From Bacteroidota bacterium (GTDB lineage Bacteria; Bacteroidota; Bacteroidia; AKYH767-A; CANKSK01), in the NCBI GenBank assembly GCA_947485425.1, contig CANKSK010000015.1:1-11362 (forward strand): a stretch of 11,362 nucleotides of DNA, in the 5' to 3' direction. This document shows, piece after piece, positions 1-7,333 of this stretch; the stretch's first letter is position 1; each line of letters starts with the position of its first letter. Below the pieces are notes generated by a model that worked only from the letters and a program-made list of their open reading frames with translations, had not been told where the DNA came from and did not search any database. The position numbers were made by a program, and so were the translations under genes.

Positions 1-63
1 TATATGCAAAAAATAGAAAGATTGGTAAACTGTAAATTCTTCATTAATAGCGTAATGTCTTGA
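1..63 (+). CDS. 3' end of an unidentified upstream gene (partial)
   Basis: A reading frame enters from the left edge and stays open for 20 codons until a TGA at 61-63. The tail contains MQKIERLVNCKFFINSVMS. It is too short to assign to a family. The reason for calling it real is its junction: its stop codon shares four bases (TTGA, 60-63) with the TTG start of the following glycosyltransferase, the classic arrangement of translationally coupled operon genes. If real, it is probably another gene of the same glycan or glycosyltransferase operon, but that is inference from position only. A 20-codon open stretch could also arise by chance. Confidence 0.45.
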   Translation, partial: YMQKIERLVNCKFFINSVMS

Positions 64-1190
64 AAAAAAATACACCAATCGTATTCTTTATTTCCTCAGA
101 TGGATGGGGCGGGCTTGAAATGAATGTTCTAAAACTTCAAAAATGGCTGCTGTCAGAAGGATACCTGATTACGCTTTATTGTTGTAAAGGCACTAAAATT
201 CATCAGTTTGCAGTTAAAGATCAACTTCCTTTTTATCTCATCGATAAGCCAAGGAAAAAATTAGATTTCTTGCATGCCTTTCGCTTTTCGCAATTATTCA
301 GAAAGCAGCAAATGGGTTTGGTTTTTATTTTTCAAAATTATGACCTTGATGTTTTAAGCTGGTGTAAATACCTTTTTTATCCCCAATTGGTTCTTTTCTA
401 TCAGCAGCATATGCAAATTGGTATTGATAAAAAGGATTTTATACACACTTTCAGATACAAAGCGCTGAGCAAGTGGATTAGTCCCCTGCATTGGCTGAAG
501 GAAGAGGTGGCTTTAAGAACCCGTTACCCCATCGATTTAGTGGAAGTGATTCCATTGGGCTTGGATACTCAAATCTATTTGCAAGCGCAAGGCACAAAGA
601 CTGAGGCCCTTCATTCCTTGGGTTTGTCACCCCAAGCACCTTTATTGGGCATTATGGGGAGGATATCTCCTAAAAAGGGGCAGGATTTTGTCATTCGTGC
701 CATTGAAAAATTAAATCAGGAAGGTTTACCCGTTGAACTTCTTATCGTTGGAAGTGCAACCGTCAATGACCCCTTGTGTCAGGCTTATGATCAAGAAATC
801 AGGGCTTATGTGCAGAATAAAGGCCTACATACGAAGGTGCATTTTATAGGACATATGGACGACCCGTTAAAATTTTATCAGGCAATAGATGTCTTTGTAA
901 TGGCTTCACATGGTGAAACCTATGGGATGGTTACGATTGAAGCGATGCTTTCCGGGCTTCCTGTTGCCGGCACTTTTTCTGGTGGCACACCAGAGATTTT
1001 GGATCAGGGTAACCTAGGATATCTATTTGAATATGAAAACATGGATTCTTTTTGTGATGCCATTCGTCATATCCTCAAAAATCCTCAGGAAAGCAGTAAA
1101 AAAGCCAAACTAGCCCAATCCATTGCTGCTCAAAAATATTCTAAACAACATGAAGTGCAAAAGATTTGTCAGTTGATTCAAGAACTCTAG
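60..1190 (+). CDS. Glycosyltransferase, GT4-type (GT-B fold)
   Basis: Probable cytoplasmic retaining glycosyltransferase that moves a sugar from a nucleotide-sugar donor to a glycan or lipid acceptor; donor and acceptor cannot be read from sequence. The 376-residue length is normal for the family. The N-terminal Rossmann domain opens with a hydrophobic strand and a GGLE loop (17-20), which binds donor or acceptor phosphate in GT4 enzymes. The C-terminal donor domain has GRISPKKG (200-207), with the Arg and Lys that usually contact the diphosphate, then HGETYGMVTIE (284-294), whose E286 and E294 form the EX7E motif, and a GGTPEIL loop (308-314). The start is TTG at 60: the next in-frame ATG (120) would delete the first strand and the GGLE loop, and TTG overlaps the preceding stop codon as TTGA. 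No signal peptide or membrane segment is visible. Probably part of an LPS, capsule or exopolysaccharide operon (inference). Confidence 0.88.
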   Translation: MKKNTPIVFFISSDGWGGLEMNVLKLQKWLLSEGYLITLYCCKGTKIHQFAVKDQLPFYLIDKPRKKLDFLHAFRFSQLFRKQQMGLVFIFQNYDLDVLSWCKYLFYPQLVLFYQQHMQIGIDKKDFIHTFRYKALSKWISPLHWLKEEVALRTRYPIDLVEVIPLGLDTQIYLQAQGTKTEALHSLGLSPQAPLLGIMGRISPKKGQDFVIRAIEKLNQEGLPVELLIVGSATVNDPLCQAYDQEIRAYVQNKGLHTKVHFIGHMDDPLKFYQAIDVFVMASHGETYGMVTIEAMLSGLPVAGTFSGGTPEILDQGNLGYLFEYENMDSFCDAIRHILKNPQESSKKAKLAQSIAAQKYSKQHEVQKICQLIQEL

Positions 1191-1324
1191 GTGCGATTAC
1201 GAATGGATAGATTTTTATCTCTGAAAGTTTTCCATCTGCCGAAAAAAATATTAAAATTTCGAATTTTTTCTTAATTTGTCCCCATTCTTTATTCAAAACA
1301 ATCCTTTTTAACCCAAAAAACCTT

Positions 1325-2812
1325 ATGAGCGAACAATTACTCGATCAATCCCACCAACATGGCAATGATGCCTTATTTAGTGAAGATTTAGCTCCTATTC
1401 CGCATAACAAACGATCATGGGGTACATGGAACTATGCCGCTTTATGGATCAGCATGAGTTTGTGTATTCCGACCTATTTATTGGCAGGTTCCTTGATAAA
1501 AGGTGGAATGAATTGGTGGGAGGCTATCCTCACCATTTTAATTGGGAACATTGTGGTACTTATACCCATGATTTTAAATGGGCATGCAGGCGCCAAATAC
1601 GGAATTCCATTTCCGGTGCTAGCAAGAGTGAGCTTCGGTACCAAAGGCGCTAATATTCCTGCTATTCTTCGTGCTATTGTGGCATGCGGTTGGTTTGGTA
1701 TTCAAACTTGGATAGGCGGTGATTCGATTTATAAAATGCTTGTATTGTGGATTCCTTCCTTGGGTACATTGCCCCAAATTTTTCCCGATTCCTTTGGCTT
1801 GCAAACAGGTCCTGCCATTTGCTTTTTTCTATTTTGGCTGTTGAATATGTTTGTTGTGTATTTGGGCGTGGATAGCATTAAAAAACTCCTCGTATTTAAA
1901 GCCTTTTTTCTTCCACTTGCCTCTTTGGCATTGCTGTGGTGGGCTATTTCAAGTGTGGGTAGCTTGGGAACCATATTAGACCAATCTTCTTCTTTTGCAA
2001 ATTCATCTGATTTTTTTGCATTCTTCTTTCCCGCTCTTACGGGTGTAGTTGGATTTTGGGCAACTGTATCCTTAAATATAACTGACTTTACTAGATATGC
2101 GGTCAATCAGAAGGCGCAAATTAAAGGACAGATCATTGGTCTGCCTCCCTCTATGGCAATCTTTTCATTTATCGCTATTACCGTTACCTTATCCACCACG
2201 CTTTTATATAAAACAACACTTTGGGATCCTATGGAATTGTCAATGCATTTTGAAAGTAAAGTAATGATTAGTTTTGTCATGATTGCAATAGCGATTTCTA
2301 CCCTTGCTACCAACATTGCTGCCAATATTGTGAGCCCTGCCAATGATTTTGCCAATATATCTCCTTCAAAAATAAATTTTAAAACAGGAGGGTATATTAC
2401 AGGTATTATTGGTATTATGATATTTCCTTGGAAATTGATAGCCGATCCTTCTGGATATATTTTTACCTGGCTAATTGCCTATTCCAGCTTGTTAGGACCT
2501 ATTGGTGGAATCATGATTGCCGACTATTATTTCATTCGCAAACAACAACTTTCTCTAAATGATTTGTACATGCAAAAGGGAATCTATTCATTTACAAATG
2601 GTTTTAACCGATTGGCAATTTGGGCATTGATATTGGGGGTATTACCCAATATTCCTGGATTTCTGCTGAATATCAAAGTGATTGGTATTGATACTACCTG
2701 GCATTGGCTTTCTGGTTTATATAACTATGCTTGGTTCGTTGGATTTTTTGTAAGCGGCATAACCTATTTGTTGATGATGAAACAAAATCAATCAAAAGAT
2801 TTGTCCCACTAA
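1325..2812 (+). CDS. NCS1-family nucleobase/allantoin/hydantoin permease
   Basis: Inner-membrane cation symporter of the nucleobase:cation symporter-1 family, 495 residues with about 12 hydrophobic segments, the normal size. The family signature begins after a polar N-terminus: NKRSWGTWNYAALW (28-41), in the first helix. WFGIQTW (123-129) holds a Trp and a Gln spaced like W117 and Q121 of the hydantoin transporter Mhp1. GFWATVSLNITDFTRY (243-258) holds the partner of the second substrate-stacking Trp. ATNIAANIVSPANDF (328-342) carries the conserved Asn residues of helix 8. Overall it resembles PucI-type allantoin permeases, but uracil, cytosine, allantoin and hydantoin carriers are hard to separate by eye. 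The purine genes from 7367 onward make a purine or allantoin substrate likely (inference). The start follows an A-rich leader without a Shine-Dalgarno sequence. The 134-bp upstream gap has only a 7/8 match to a -7 box (1271-1278) and no clear -33 element. Confidence 0.9.
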   Translation: MSEQLLDQSHQHGNDALFSEDLAPIPHNKRSWGTWNYAALWISMSLCIPTYLLAGSLIKGGMNWWEAILTILIGNIVVLIPMILNGHAGAKYGIPFPVLARVSFGTKGANIPAILRAIVACGWFGIQTWIGGDSIYKMLVLWIPSLGTLPQIFPDSFGLQTGPAICFFLFWLLNMFVVYLGVDSIKKLLVFKAFFLPLASLALLWWAISSVGSLGTILDQSSSFANSSDFFAFFFPALTGVVGFWATVSLNITDFTRYAVNQKAQIKGQIIGLPPSMAIFSFIAITVTLSTTLLYKTTLWDPMELSMHFESKVMISFVMIAIAISTLATNIAANIVSPANDFANISPSKINFKTGGYITGIIGIMIFPWKLIADPSGYIFTWLIAYSSLLGPIGGIMIADYYFIRKQQLSLNDLYMQKGIYSFTNGFNRLAIWALILGVLPNIPGFLLNIKVIGIDTTWHWLSGLYNYAWFVGFFVSGITYLLMMKQNQSKDLSH

Positions 2813-2818
2813 TCTCTT

Positions 2819-2845
2819 ATGAAATGAATAGTATTTTAATTTCAT
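2819..2845 (+). terminator. Weak hairpin after the permease gene, possible terminator
   Basis: Seven bases after the permease stop codon, ATGAAAT (2819-2825) is exactly complementary to ATTTCAT (2839-2845), with a 13-base loop. The stem is AT-rich and lacks a long run of T directly after it, so it would be a poor intrinsic terminator. It may instead be an mRNA 3'-end stabiliser or chance complementarity in AT-rich DNA. Confidence 0.2.
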
Positions 2846-2915
2846 CTATGGTACATTCTTTAACTAAAAAACGATATTTGTAATCTTTCACAGCCTACAT
2901 TAAAAATTTCTTGAA

Positions 2916-3413
2916 ATGACTGAAATGACAAAATCTGGCTACCATCACTATATTGCTGAGCTTGAATCCAATACAGAAGTTTTTCGTTTTATGTTTTCCG
3001 AGATGCCTGCCCAATTGTATGTATGGAAACCTTCAGCTGAGGAACCTTGTGCATTAGAGGTATTGTGTCTTTTGCTTGATGAAGAGAAGGCGGATTTTGG
3101 CAATAGGATGAATCAATACCTGCAGGGTATTTTTACTGAAAATATCCATTTGGATAAAAAAAATTGGTCAGTGGAAAGAAAGTATATGGACCAGAATTTT
3201 CACGAAAAATTACAAGAATTTTTAGCACAGAGGAAAAAAACAGCTGAATGGCTTCAATCTCTTGAAAACATTCAATGGAAAGAAAATCAATTGGGTCGTA
3301 AATTTGCCCCAGTAACCGCTGAAATGATTCTTACCGATTGGCTTTCAAATGATTATACGCATATCCGTCAAATATTGCATCTTAAATTCGATTATATTAA
3401 AAATTTATCCTAG
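2916..3413 (+). CDS. DinB-superfamily protein with incomplete metal triad
   Basis: A 165-residue soluble protein, the usual size for the DinB/YfiT four-helix-bundle superfamily, whose members are often metal-dependent thiol transferases or have no known function. Family landmarks are: a Trp-Lys-Pro turn before helix 2 (37-39), the helix-2 segment EVLCLLLDEEKADFGNR (48-64), a D.W pair (80-84), a long helix with Arg106 and Trp112, and the C-terminal helix WLSNDYTHIRQI (142-153). Members normally carry one His in helix 2 (before the L.D.E motif) and an HxxxH pair in the last helix. Here the first position is Leu (about L52) and the second is Asn (N145); only H149 remains. The protein is therefore probably not a standard metal-binding member. 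It stands alone, 103 bp after the permease and 218 bp before dnaE. A 7/8 -7 box (2873-2880) lies 36 bp upstream of the ATG. Physiological role unknown. Confidence 0.72.
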   Translation: MTEMTKSGYHHYIAELESNTEVFRFMFSEMPAQLYVWKPSAEEPCALEVLCLLLDEEKADFGNRMNQYLQGIFTENIHLDKKNWSVERKYMDQNFHEKLQEFLAQRKKTAEWLQSLENIQWKENQLGRKFAPVTAEMILTDWLSNDYTHIRQILHLKFDYIKNLS

Positions 3414-3506
3414 GCTGACCTCAATATCATTTTGATCTGATAAAATGTATGGCAATGCCTCGTAAGTTTGTTTTCTAAAACGGCCATTGGGATGAGAAAT
3501 ACAATA

Positions 3507-3521
3507 AAAATTTGAAATTTT
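3507..3521. repeat. AT-rich palindrome in the dinB-dnaE spacer
   Basis: AAAATTT and AAATTTT flank a single central G, giving a 15-bp near-perfect palindrome. A second small inverted repeat, GGCT-N4-AGCC (3526-3537), follows immediately. Both lie in the 218-bp spacer upstream of the dnaE promoter. They could be protein-binding or curved DNA, or simply products of AT-rich composition. Confidence 0.3.
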
Positions 3522-3567
3522 ACAAGGCTTTGTAGCCCATAGATTTTGCGTTAAAGTTTTCAACAAA

Positions 3568-3599
3568 TTGGGTCTGTTTGGGTGGTTTTTGTAAATTTG
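3568..3599 (+). promoter_or_regulatory. dnaE promoter, Bacteroidota type
   Basis: TAAATTTG at 3592-3599 is an exact match to the Bacteroidota -7 consensus TAnnTTTG. A TTG triplet at 3568-3570 lies 21 bp upstream, an acceptable distance for the -33 element. Transcription would begin near 3603, leaving a leader of about 30 bases before the ATG at 3632. The promoter lies downstream of an alternative in-frame ATG at 3578, which is why that longer start is not used here. Confidence 0.6.
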
Positions 3600-3614
3600 C
3601 ATTTGAATTTACAA
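3589..3614. promoter_or_regulatory. 9-bp inverted repeat across the dnaE promoter, candidate operator
   Basis: TTGTAAATT (3589-3597) and AATTTACAA (3606-3614) are exact reverse complements separated by 8 bases. The left arm contains most of the -7 box and the right arm lies over the first transcribed bases, so a dimeric protein bound here would block initiation. This is the position expected of a repressor operator. In RNA the repeat would be only partly transcribed, so a DNA site is more likely than an mRNA hairpin. No regulator for it is encoded in the window. Confidence 0.45.
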
Positions 3615-3631
3615 TCTCTTACTTTCCTCTA

Positions 3632-6600
3632 ATGCCACAGTTTTCGCATCTTCACGTACATACCCAATTTTCACTTTTGGACGGAGCCGCTTCCATCAGC
3701 AACCTCATCAAAAAAGCGAAAGATGGAGAGATGAAAGCCATTGCCATTACCGATCATGGAAACATGTTTGGCGTGCCTCGTTTTGTTACGGAAGCCACAA
3801 AGGCAGGAATCAAACCAATCATTGGTTGTGAGTTTTATCTGGCCAAAGGCAGCCGATTTGATAAAACAAAATCAGAGGAAAAAGATGAAAAAGGGATTTT
3901 TCACCAGTTGATTCTGGCAAAAAATGCCATTGGGTATAAAAACATTGCAAAACTTTGCACCCGCGGATTTACAGAAGGATATTATTACAAACCACGTATC
4001 GATAAAGATCTGCTTCGTGAGTTTAGGGAGGGACTCATTGCTACCACCTGTTGTTTAGCCAGTGAAATCAACCAATGTATTCTCAGAAGGGGAGAAGATG
4101 AAGCAGAAAAATTGTTTTTGGAGTGGCTAGATATTTTTGGTGAAGATTATTATATTGAAATTCAGCGTCATGGCATTGCCGATCAAGACACTTGCAATGA
4201 AGTACTTCTCCGTTGGGCAAAAAAATACAATGTAAAAGTCATTGCTACCAATGATGTGCATTATGTGGACATGAAAGATTCTGAAGCCCAGGATATTTTA
4301 TTGTGTCTGCAAACGGGGAAAGATTTTAATGATCCCAATCGCATGCGTTTTGATGGTAAAGAGTTTTTTCTCAAAACCAAAGACGAAATGGAAGCTTTGT
4401 TTAAAGATATTCCGGACGCCCTTGAAAATACGCAGGAGATTGTTGATAAAATTGAAATGCCGCATATCAAGCGCGACATCCTGCTTCCAACCTATGCACT
4501 CCCTGAAGGCTTTATTTCTGAAGATGACTATCTGAGGCACCTAACCTATATTGGTGCAGGTTTGCGCTATCCTGAACTTACTTCCATTATTCGGGAGAGA
4601 ATCGATTACGAGCTGAAAATCATCAGTGATATGGGCTTTGCCGGCTATTTTCTCATTGTGCAGGATTTTACCGCAGCAGCAAGAAATTTTGGCGTTTCTG
4701 TGGGTCCCGGCAGGGGATCTGCCGCTGGCTCTGTTGTCGCTTTCTGCACCGGAATCACCAATATCGACCCCATCAAATATGATTTGCTTTTTGAAAGGTT
4801 TCTAAACCCCGAACGGGTGAGTATGCCCGATATTGATATTGATTTTGATGATGACGGTCGGGAAAGGGTTATCGATTACGTAATTGAAAAATACGGAAAA
4901 AATCGAGTGGCTCAGATTGTTACTTTTGGTACCATGGCCGCGAAATCTTCCATTCGGGATGTAGCACGTGTATTGGGACTTCCATTGCATGAGGCTGATC
5001 GAATTGCCAAAATGGTTCCTGAAGCGCCGGGAACCACTCTGAAAAAAGCCTTTGATGAGGTCAAAGAACTTGCCGCTGAAAAATTAAGCGAAAATCCTCT
5101 CATCAGAAAAACCTTGAATTTTGCCGAGATCTTAGAAGGATCTGCTAGGCATACCGGTATTCATGCCGCAGGCGTAATTATTGCACCGGATAATTTAGAA
5201 GATTATATCCCCCTATGCACCGCTAAAGACGCTAGCTTGCTTGTTACACAATATGATGGGAAATATGTAGAGTCTGTCGGTATGCTAAAAATGGACTTTT
5301 TGGGATTAAAAACCCTTTCCGTTATCAATGATGCTATTGCCAATATCAAAGAAAATAGAAATATAGATATTGATATTGACAAAATACCGCTTGAAGATGA
5401 GAAAACATTCGAACTCTATCAAAAAGGCGATACTGTTGGAACCTTTCAGTTTGAGTCTGATGGCATGCGCAATTACCTACGTGATTTAAAACCCAATAAT
5501 ATTGAGGATCTCATTGCGATGAATGCTTTGTTTCGTCCGGGACCTATGGATTTCATCCCAAACTTCATCAACCGAAAACATGGGCGTGAAAAAACGGAAT
5601 ATCCGCATGAAATGCTTGAGCCCATTTTGAAAAATACCTATGGTATTATGGTTTATCAGGAGCAGATTATGCAGTCGGCCCAGGTGATGGGAGGATTTAC
5701 CTTAGGAGGTGCGGATTTGCTTCGCAGGGCCATGGGAAAGAAGGACGCCAAAGAAATGGAGAAGCAGAAAGCCGTTTTTGTGGATGGCGCCAAATTAAAA
5801 GGCGTTGACGAAAAAAAAGCTACGGATGTTTTTGCGGTGATGGCCAAATTTGCGGAGTATGGATTTAACCGTTCTCATTCTGCGGCCTACTCAGTGGTGG
5901 CCTATCAAACGGCCTATCTGAAAGCCAATTTCCCTGCTGAATATATGGCTGCAGTGCTTACCCGAAATATGAGTGACATCAAAAAAATCACTTTTTTTAT
6001 GGAAGAATCCCGTCGAATGGGTATACCTGTTCTTGGTCCGGATGTAAATGAAAGTGCTTTTAAATTTGCCGTCAATCCCAAAGGAGAAATCCGTTTTGGA
6101 CTGGGTGCTGTGAAAGGAGTAGGGGAAGGGGCCGTTAATGCCATTGTTGAAGAGCGTCGCCAAAATGGACATTTTACAGGCATCTATGATTTGACCTCTC
6201 GCGTAAATCTTCGCTCTGCAAATAAAAGATGCTTTGAAAGTCTTGCTTATGCTGGGGCCTTCGATTCATTTAAAAATATTCACCGCGCACAATACTTTTT
6301 TGGCGTAGAGGGTAATAATCTCATTGAAAAAGCCATACGCTATGGCGCATCGGTTCAGGAAAGCAAAAACGCTTCCCAGCATTCTTTGTTTGGAGAATCT
6401 ACTGAAGTTATTCTCTTTGAACCTGTAGTGCCTTCTTGCGAGCCCTGGAGTACCTTGGATCAACTAAAGAATGAAAAAGAGGTAACGGGAATCTATATTT
6501 CAGGGCATCCTTTGGATGCTTATAAATTAGAGATGGATAACTTTTGCACCCATGCGGTTTCCGATTTGGAAAGCCTGCCACCCCTTAAAGGAAAAGAGAT

Positions 6601-7105
6601 TTGCCTTGCAGGCATTGTCATTGCTGCCAATCACCGGACCACCAAAACAGGAAAGCCTTTTGGTAATTTTACCATCGAAGATTATTCCAATTCCCTAACC
6701 CTTTCTTTGTTTTCGGAAGATTATTTGAAAATGAAACACTTTTTAAATGTGGGTGAATTTTTATTTATCAAGGGAAGGGTGCAAAATAGATTTCAATCTG
6801 AAGATGTTTTTGAATTGAAAGTTACTAGTATTCAGCTGCTTTCTGAAGTTCGGGAGAAGCTACTGAAAAGCATTACCCTGCAATTTCCGCTCACTGAAAT
6901 CAATCCCAATATGGTTGCTACGCTTGCAGAATTGTTTAAAACCAATCCCGGCAAATCAGTCATTCGTTTTGAAATTTTAGATCCTCAGCCCAATGGTGAT
7001 ACCATGCTTCTGGGTATGAAGGCCGGAAAGTACAAGGTTAATGCGGTAAATGATTTTATCCACGCCTTGCATCAGATTGAAGGGCTTCGGATGCGCATCA
7101 ATTAA
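3632..7105 (+). CDS. dnaE: DNA polymerase III alpha subunit (DnaE)
   Basis: Replicative DNA polymerase, catalytic subunit of the Pol III holoenzyme; 1157 residues against 1160 in E. coli. Domain order is complete. The PHP domain (about 1-280) opens with HLHVHTQFSLLDG (6-18). The palm has GPGRGSAAGS (358-367) and catalytic aspartates D400 and D402 in MPDIDIDF (398-405), plus D555 in KMDFLGL (553-559), matching E. coli D401, D403 and D555. Fingers follow, then a helix-hairpin-helix with GLGAVKGVGEGA (823-834), the clamp-binding motif QHSLF (916-920), an OB fold (about 988-1068) and the C-terminal tau-binding region. PHP metal ligands appear intact: H6, H8, D17, H42, E67, H91, C140 or C141, D208 and H210. 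The ATG at 3632 is chosen because it follows the promoter and gives the family's normal N-terminus; the ATG at 3578 would add 18 unrelated residues. Apparently monocistronic. Confidence 0.98.
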   Translation: MPQFSHLHVHTQFSLLDGAASISNLIKKAKDGEMKAIAITDHGNMFGVPRFVTEATKAGIKPIIGCEFYLAKGSRFDKTKSEEKDEKGIFHQLILAKNAIGYKNIAKLCTRGFTEGYYYKPRIDKDLLREFREGLIATTCCLASEINQCILRRGEDEAEKLFLEWLDIFGEDYYIEIQRHGIADQDTCNEVLLRWAKKYNVKVIATNDVHYVDMKDSEAQDILLCLQTGKDFNDPNRMRFDGKEFFLKTKDEMEALFKDIPDALENTQEIVDKIEMPHIKRDILLPTYALPEGFISEDDYLRHLTYIGAGLRYPELTSIIRERIDYELKIISDMGFAGYFLIVQDFTAAARNFGVSVGPGRGSAAGSVVAFCTGITNIDPIKYDLLFERFLNPERVSMPDIDIDFDDDGRERVIDYVIEKYGKNRVAQIVTFGTMAAKSSIRDVARVLGLPLHEADRIAKMVPEAPGTTLKKAFDEVKELAAEKLSENPLIRKTLNFAEILEGSARHTGIHAAGVIIAPDNLEDYIPLCTAKDASLLVTQYDGKYVESVGMLKMDFLGLKTLSVINDAIANIKENRNIDIDIDKIPLEDEKTFELYQKGDTVGTFQFESDGMRNYLRDLKPNNIEDLIAMNALFRPGPMDFIPNFINRKHGREKTEYPHEMLEPILKNTYGIMVYQEQIMQSAQVMGGFTLGGADLLRRAMGKKDAKEMEKQKAVFVDGAKLKGVDEKKATDVFAVMAKFAEYGFNRSHSAAYSVVAYQTAYLKANFPAEYMAAVLTRNMSDIKKITFFMEESRRMGIPVLGPDVNESAFKFAVNPKGEIRFGLGAVKGVGEGAVNAIVEERRQNGHFTGIYDLTSRVNLRSANKRCFESLAYAGAFDSFKNIHRAQYFFGVEGNNLIEKAIRYGASVQESKNASQHSLFGESTEVILFEPVVPSCEPWSTLDQLKNEKEVTGIYISGHPLDAYKLEMDNFCTHAVSDLESLPPLKGKEICLAGIVIAANHRTTKTGKPFGNFTIEDYSNSLTLSLFSEDYLKMKHFLNVGEFLFIKGRVQNRFQSEDVFELKVTSIQLLSEVREKLLKSITLQFPLTEINPNMVATLAELFKTNPGKSVIRFEILDPQPNGDTMLLGMKAGKYKVNAVNDFIHALHQIEGLRMRIN

Positions 7106-7127
7106 GCTGCAATCAGCAAAAAATTCT

Positions 7128-7159
7128 TCGTTTAATTGCATTTTTTGAGCTTTAAACGA
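7128..7159 (+). terminator. Weak hairpin downstream of dnaE
   Basis: TCGTTTAA (7128-7135) pairs with TTAAACGA (7152-7159) across a 16-base loop, 22 bases after the dnaE stop codon, and is followed by a T-rich stretch. Only two G-C pairs support the stem and the loop is long, so termination would be inefficient. It is the best + strand terminator candidate in this gap. Confidence 0.3.
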
Positions 7160-7175
7160 TTCATTTTATTTGTCA

Positions 7176-7194
7176 ATGTGTCATTTTTACACAT
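7176..7194. promoter_or_regulatory. Inverted repeat ATGTGT-N7-ACACAT, candidate operator 1
   Basis: Perfect 6-bp arms (7176-7181 and 7189-7194) flank a 7-base spacer. The same arrangement, with GTGT-N7-ACAC as common core, occurs twice between xdhA and xdhB. It lies about 150 bp upstream of the predicted guaD -7 box, a distance more typical of an auxiliary or looping site than of a direct steric repressor site. Two further small motifs flank it: TGTCA repeated at 7171 and 7179, and GTCATTTT repeated at 7180 and 7208. Confidence 0.45.
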
Positions 7195-7262
7195 CCAATT
7201 TAAATAGGTCATTTTCTCTATTTTTAATGCTTTTTGAGGAATATTTCACTAGGTACCGATCT

Positions 7263-7286
7263 AAAAAAAAATGGCTAAAAAAGCCA
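7263..7286 (-). terminator. Minus-strand intrinsic terminator-like element
   Basis: TGGCT (7272-7276) and AGCCA (7282-7286) form a 5-bp stem with a 5-base loop. Read on the minus strand the stem is followed directly by nine T residues (7271 down to 7263), the form of an intrinsic terminator. No minus-strand gene is visible nearby, so it may stop antisense transcription towards dnaE, or the A-run may act as bent DNA upstream of the guaD promoter. The stem is short. Confidence 0.35.
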
Positions 7287-7295
7287 AGGAAACAG

Positions 7296-7305
7296 ATTGC
7301 GCAAT
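7296..7305. promoter_or_regulatory. Perfect palindrome ATTGCGCAAT upstream of guaD
   Basis: A 10-bp perfect palindrome with a GC core in AT-rich surroundings. Its centre is about 45 bp upstream of the predicted start of transcription. The guaD -7 box has no recognisable -33 partner at normal spacing, so an activator bound here could compensate for it (inference). No regulator gene is visible in the window. Confidence 0.35.
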
Positions 7306-7333
7306 TATTCTTACAAATTGGAATAAAAATGCA

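Noticed and set aside
1209..1220. AGAT-TTTT-ATCT after the glycosyltransferase gene as a terminator.
   Set aside because: A four-pair AT-rich stem with no T-run after it is not convincing.
3405..3602. A 65-codon minus-strand reading frame filling the dinB-dnaE spacer.
   Set aside because: It has no recognisable domain, no -7 box in a suitable place, overlaps the 3' end of the dinB-like gene, and would start inside the dnaE promoter. It is most likely a chance open frame.
3578..3631. An 18-residue N-terminal extension of DnaE from the ATG at 3578.
   Set aside because: It lies upstream of the predicted promoter and start point, and the residues do not belong to the DnaE family, which begins just before the HLHVHT motif.
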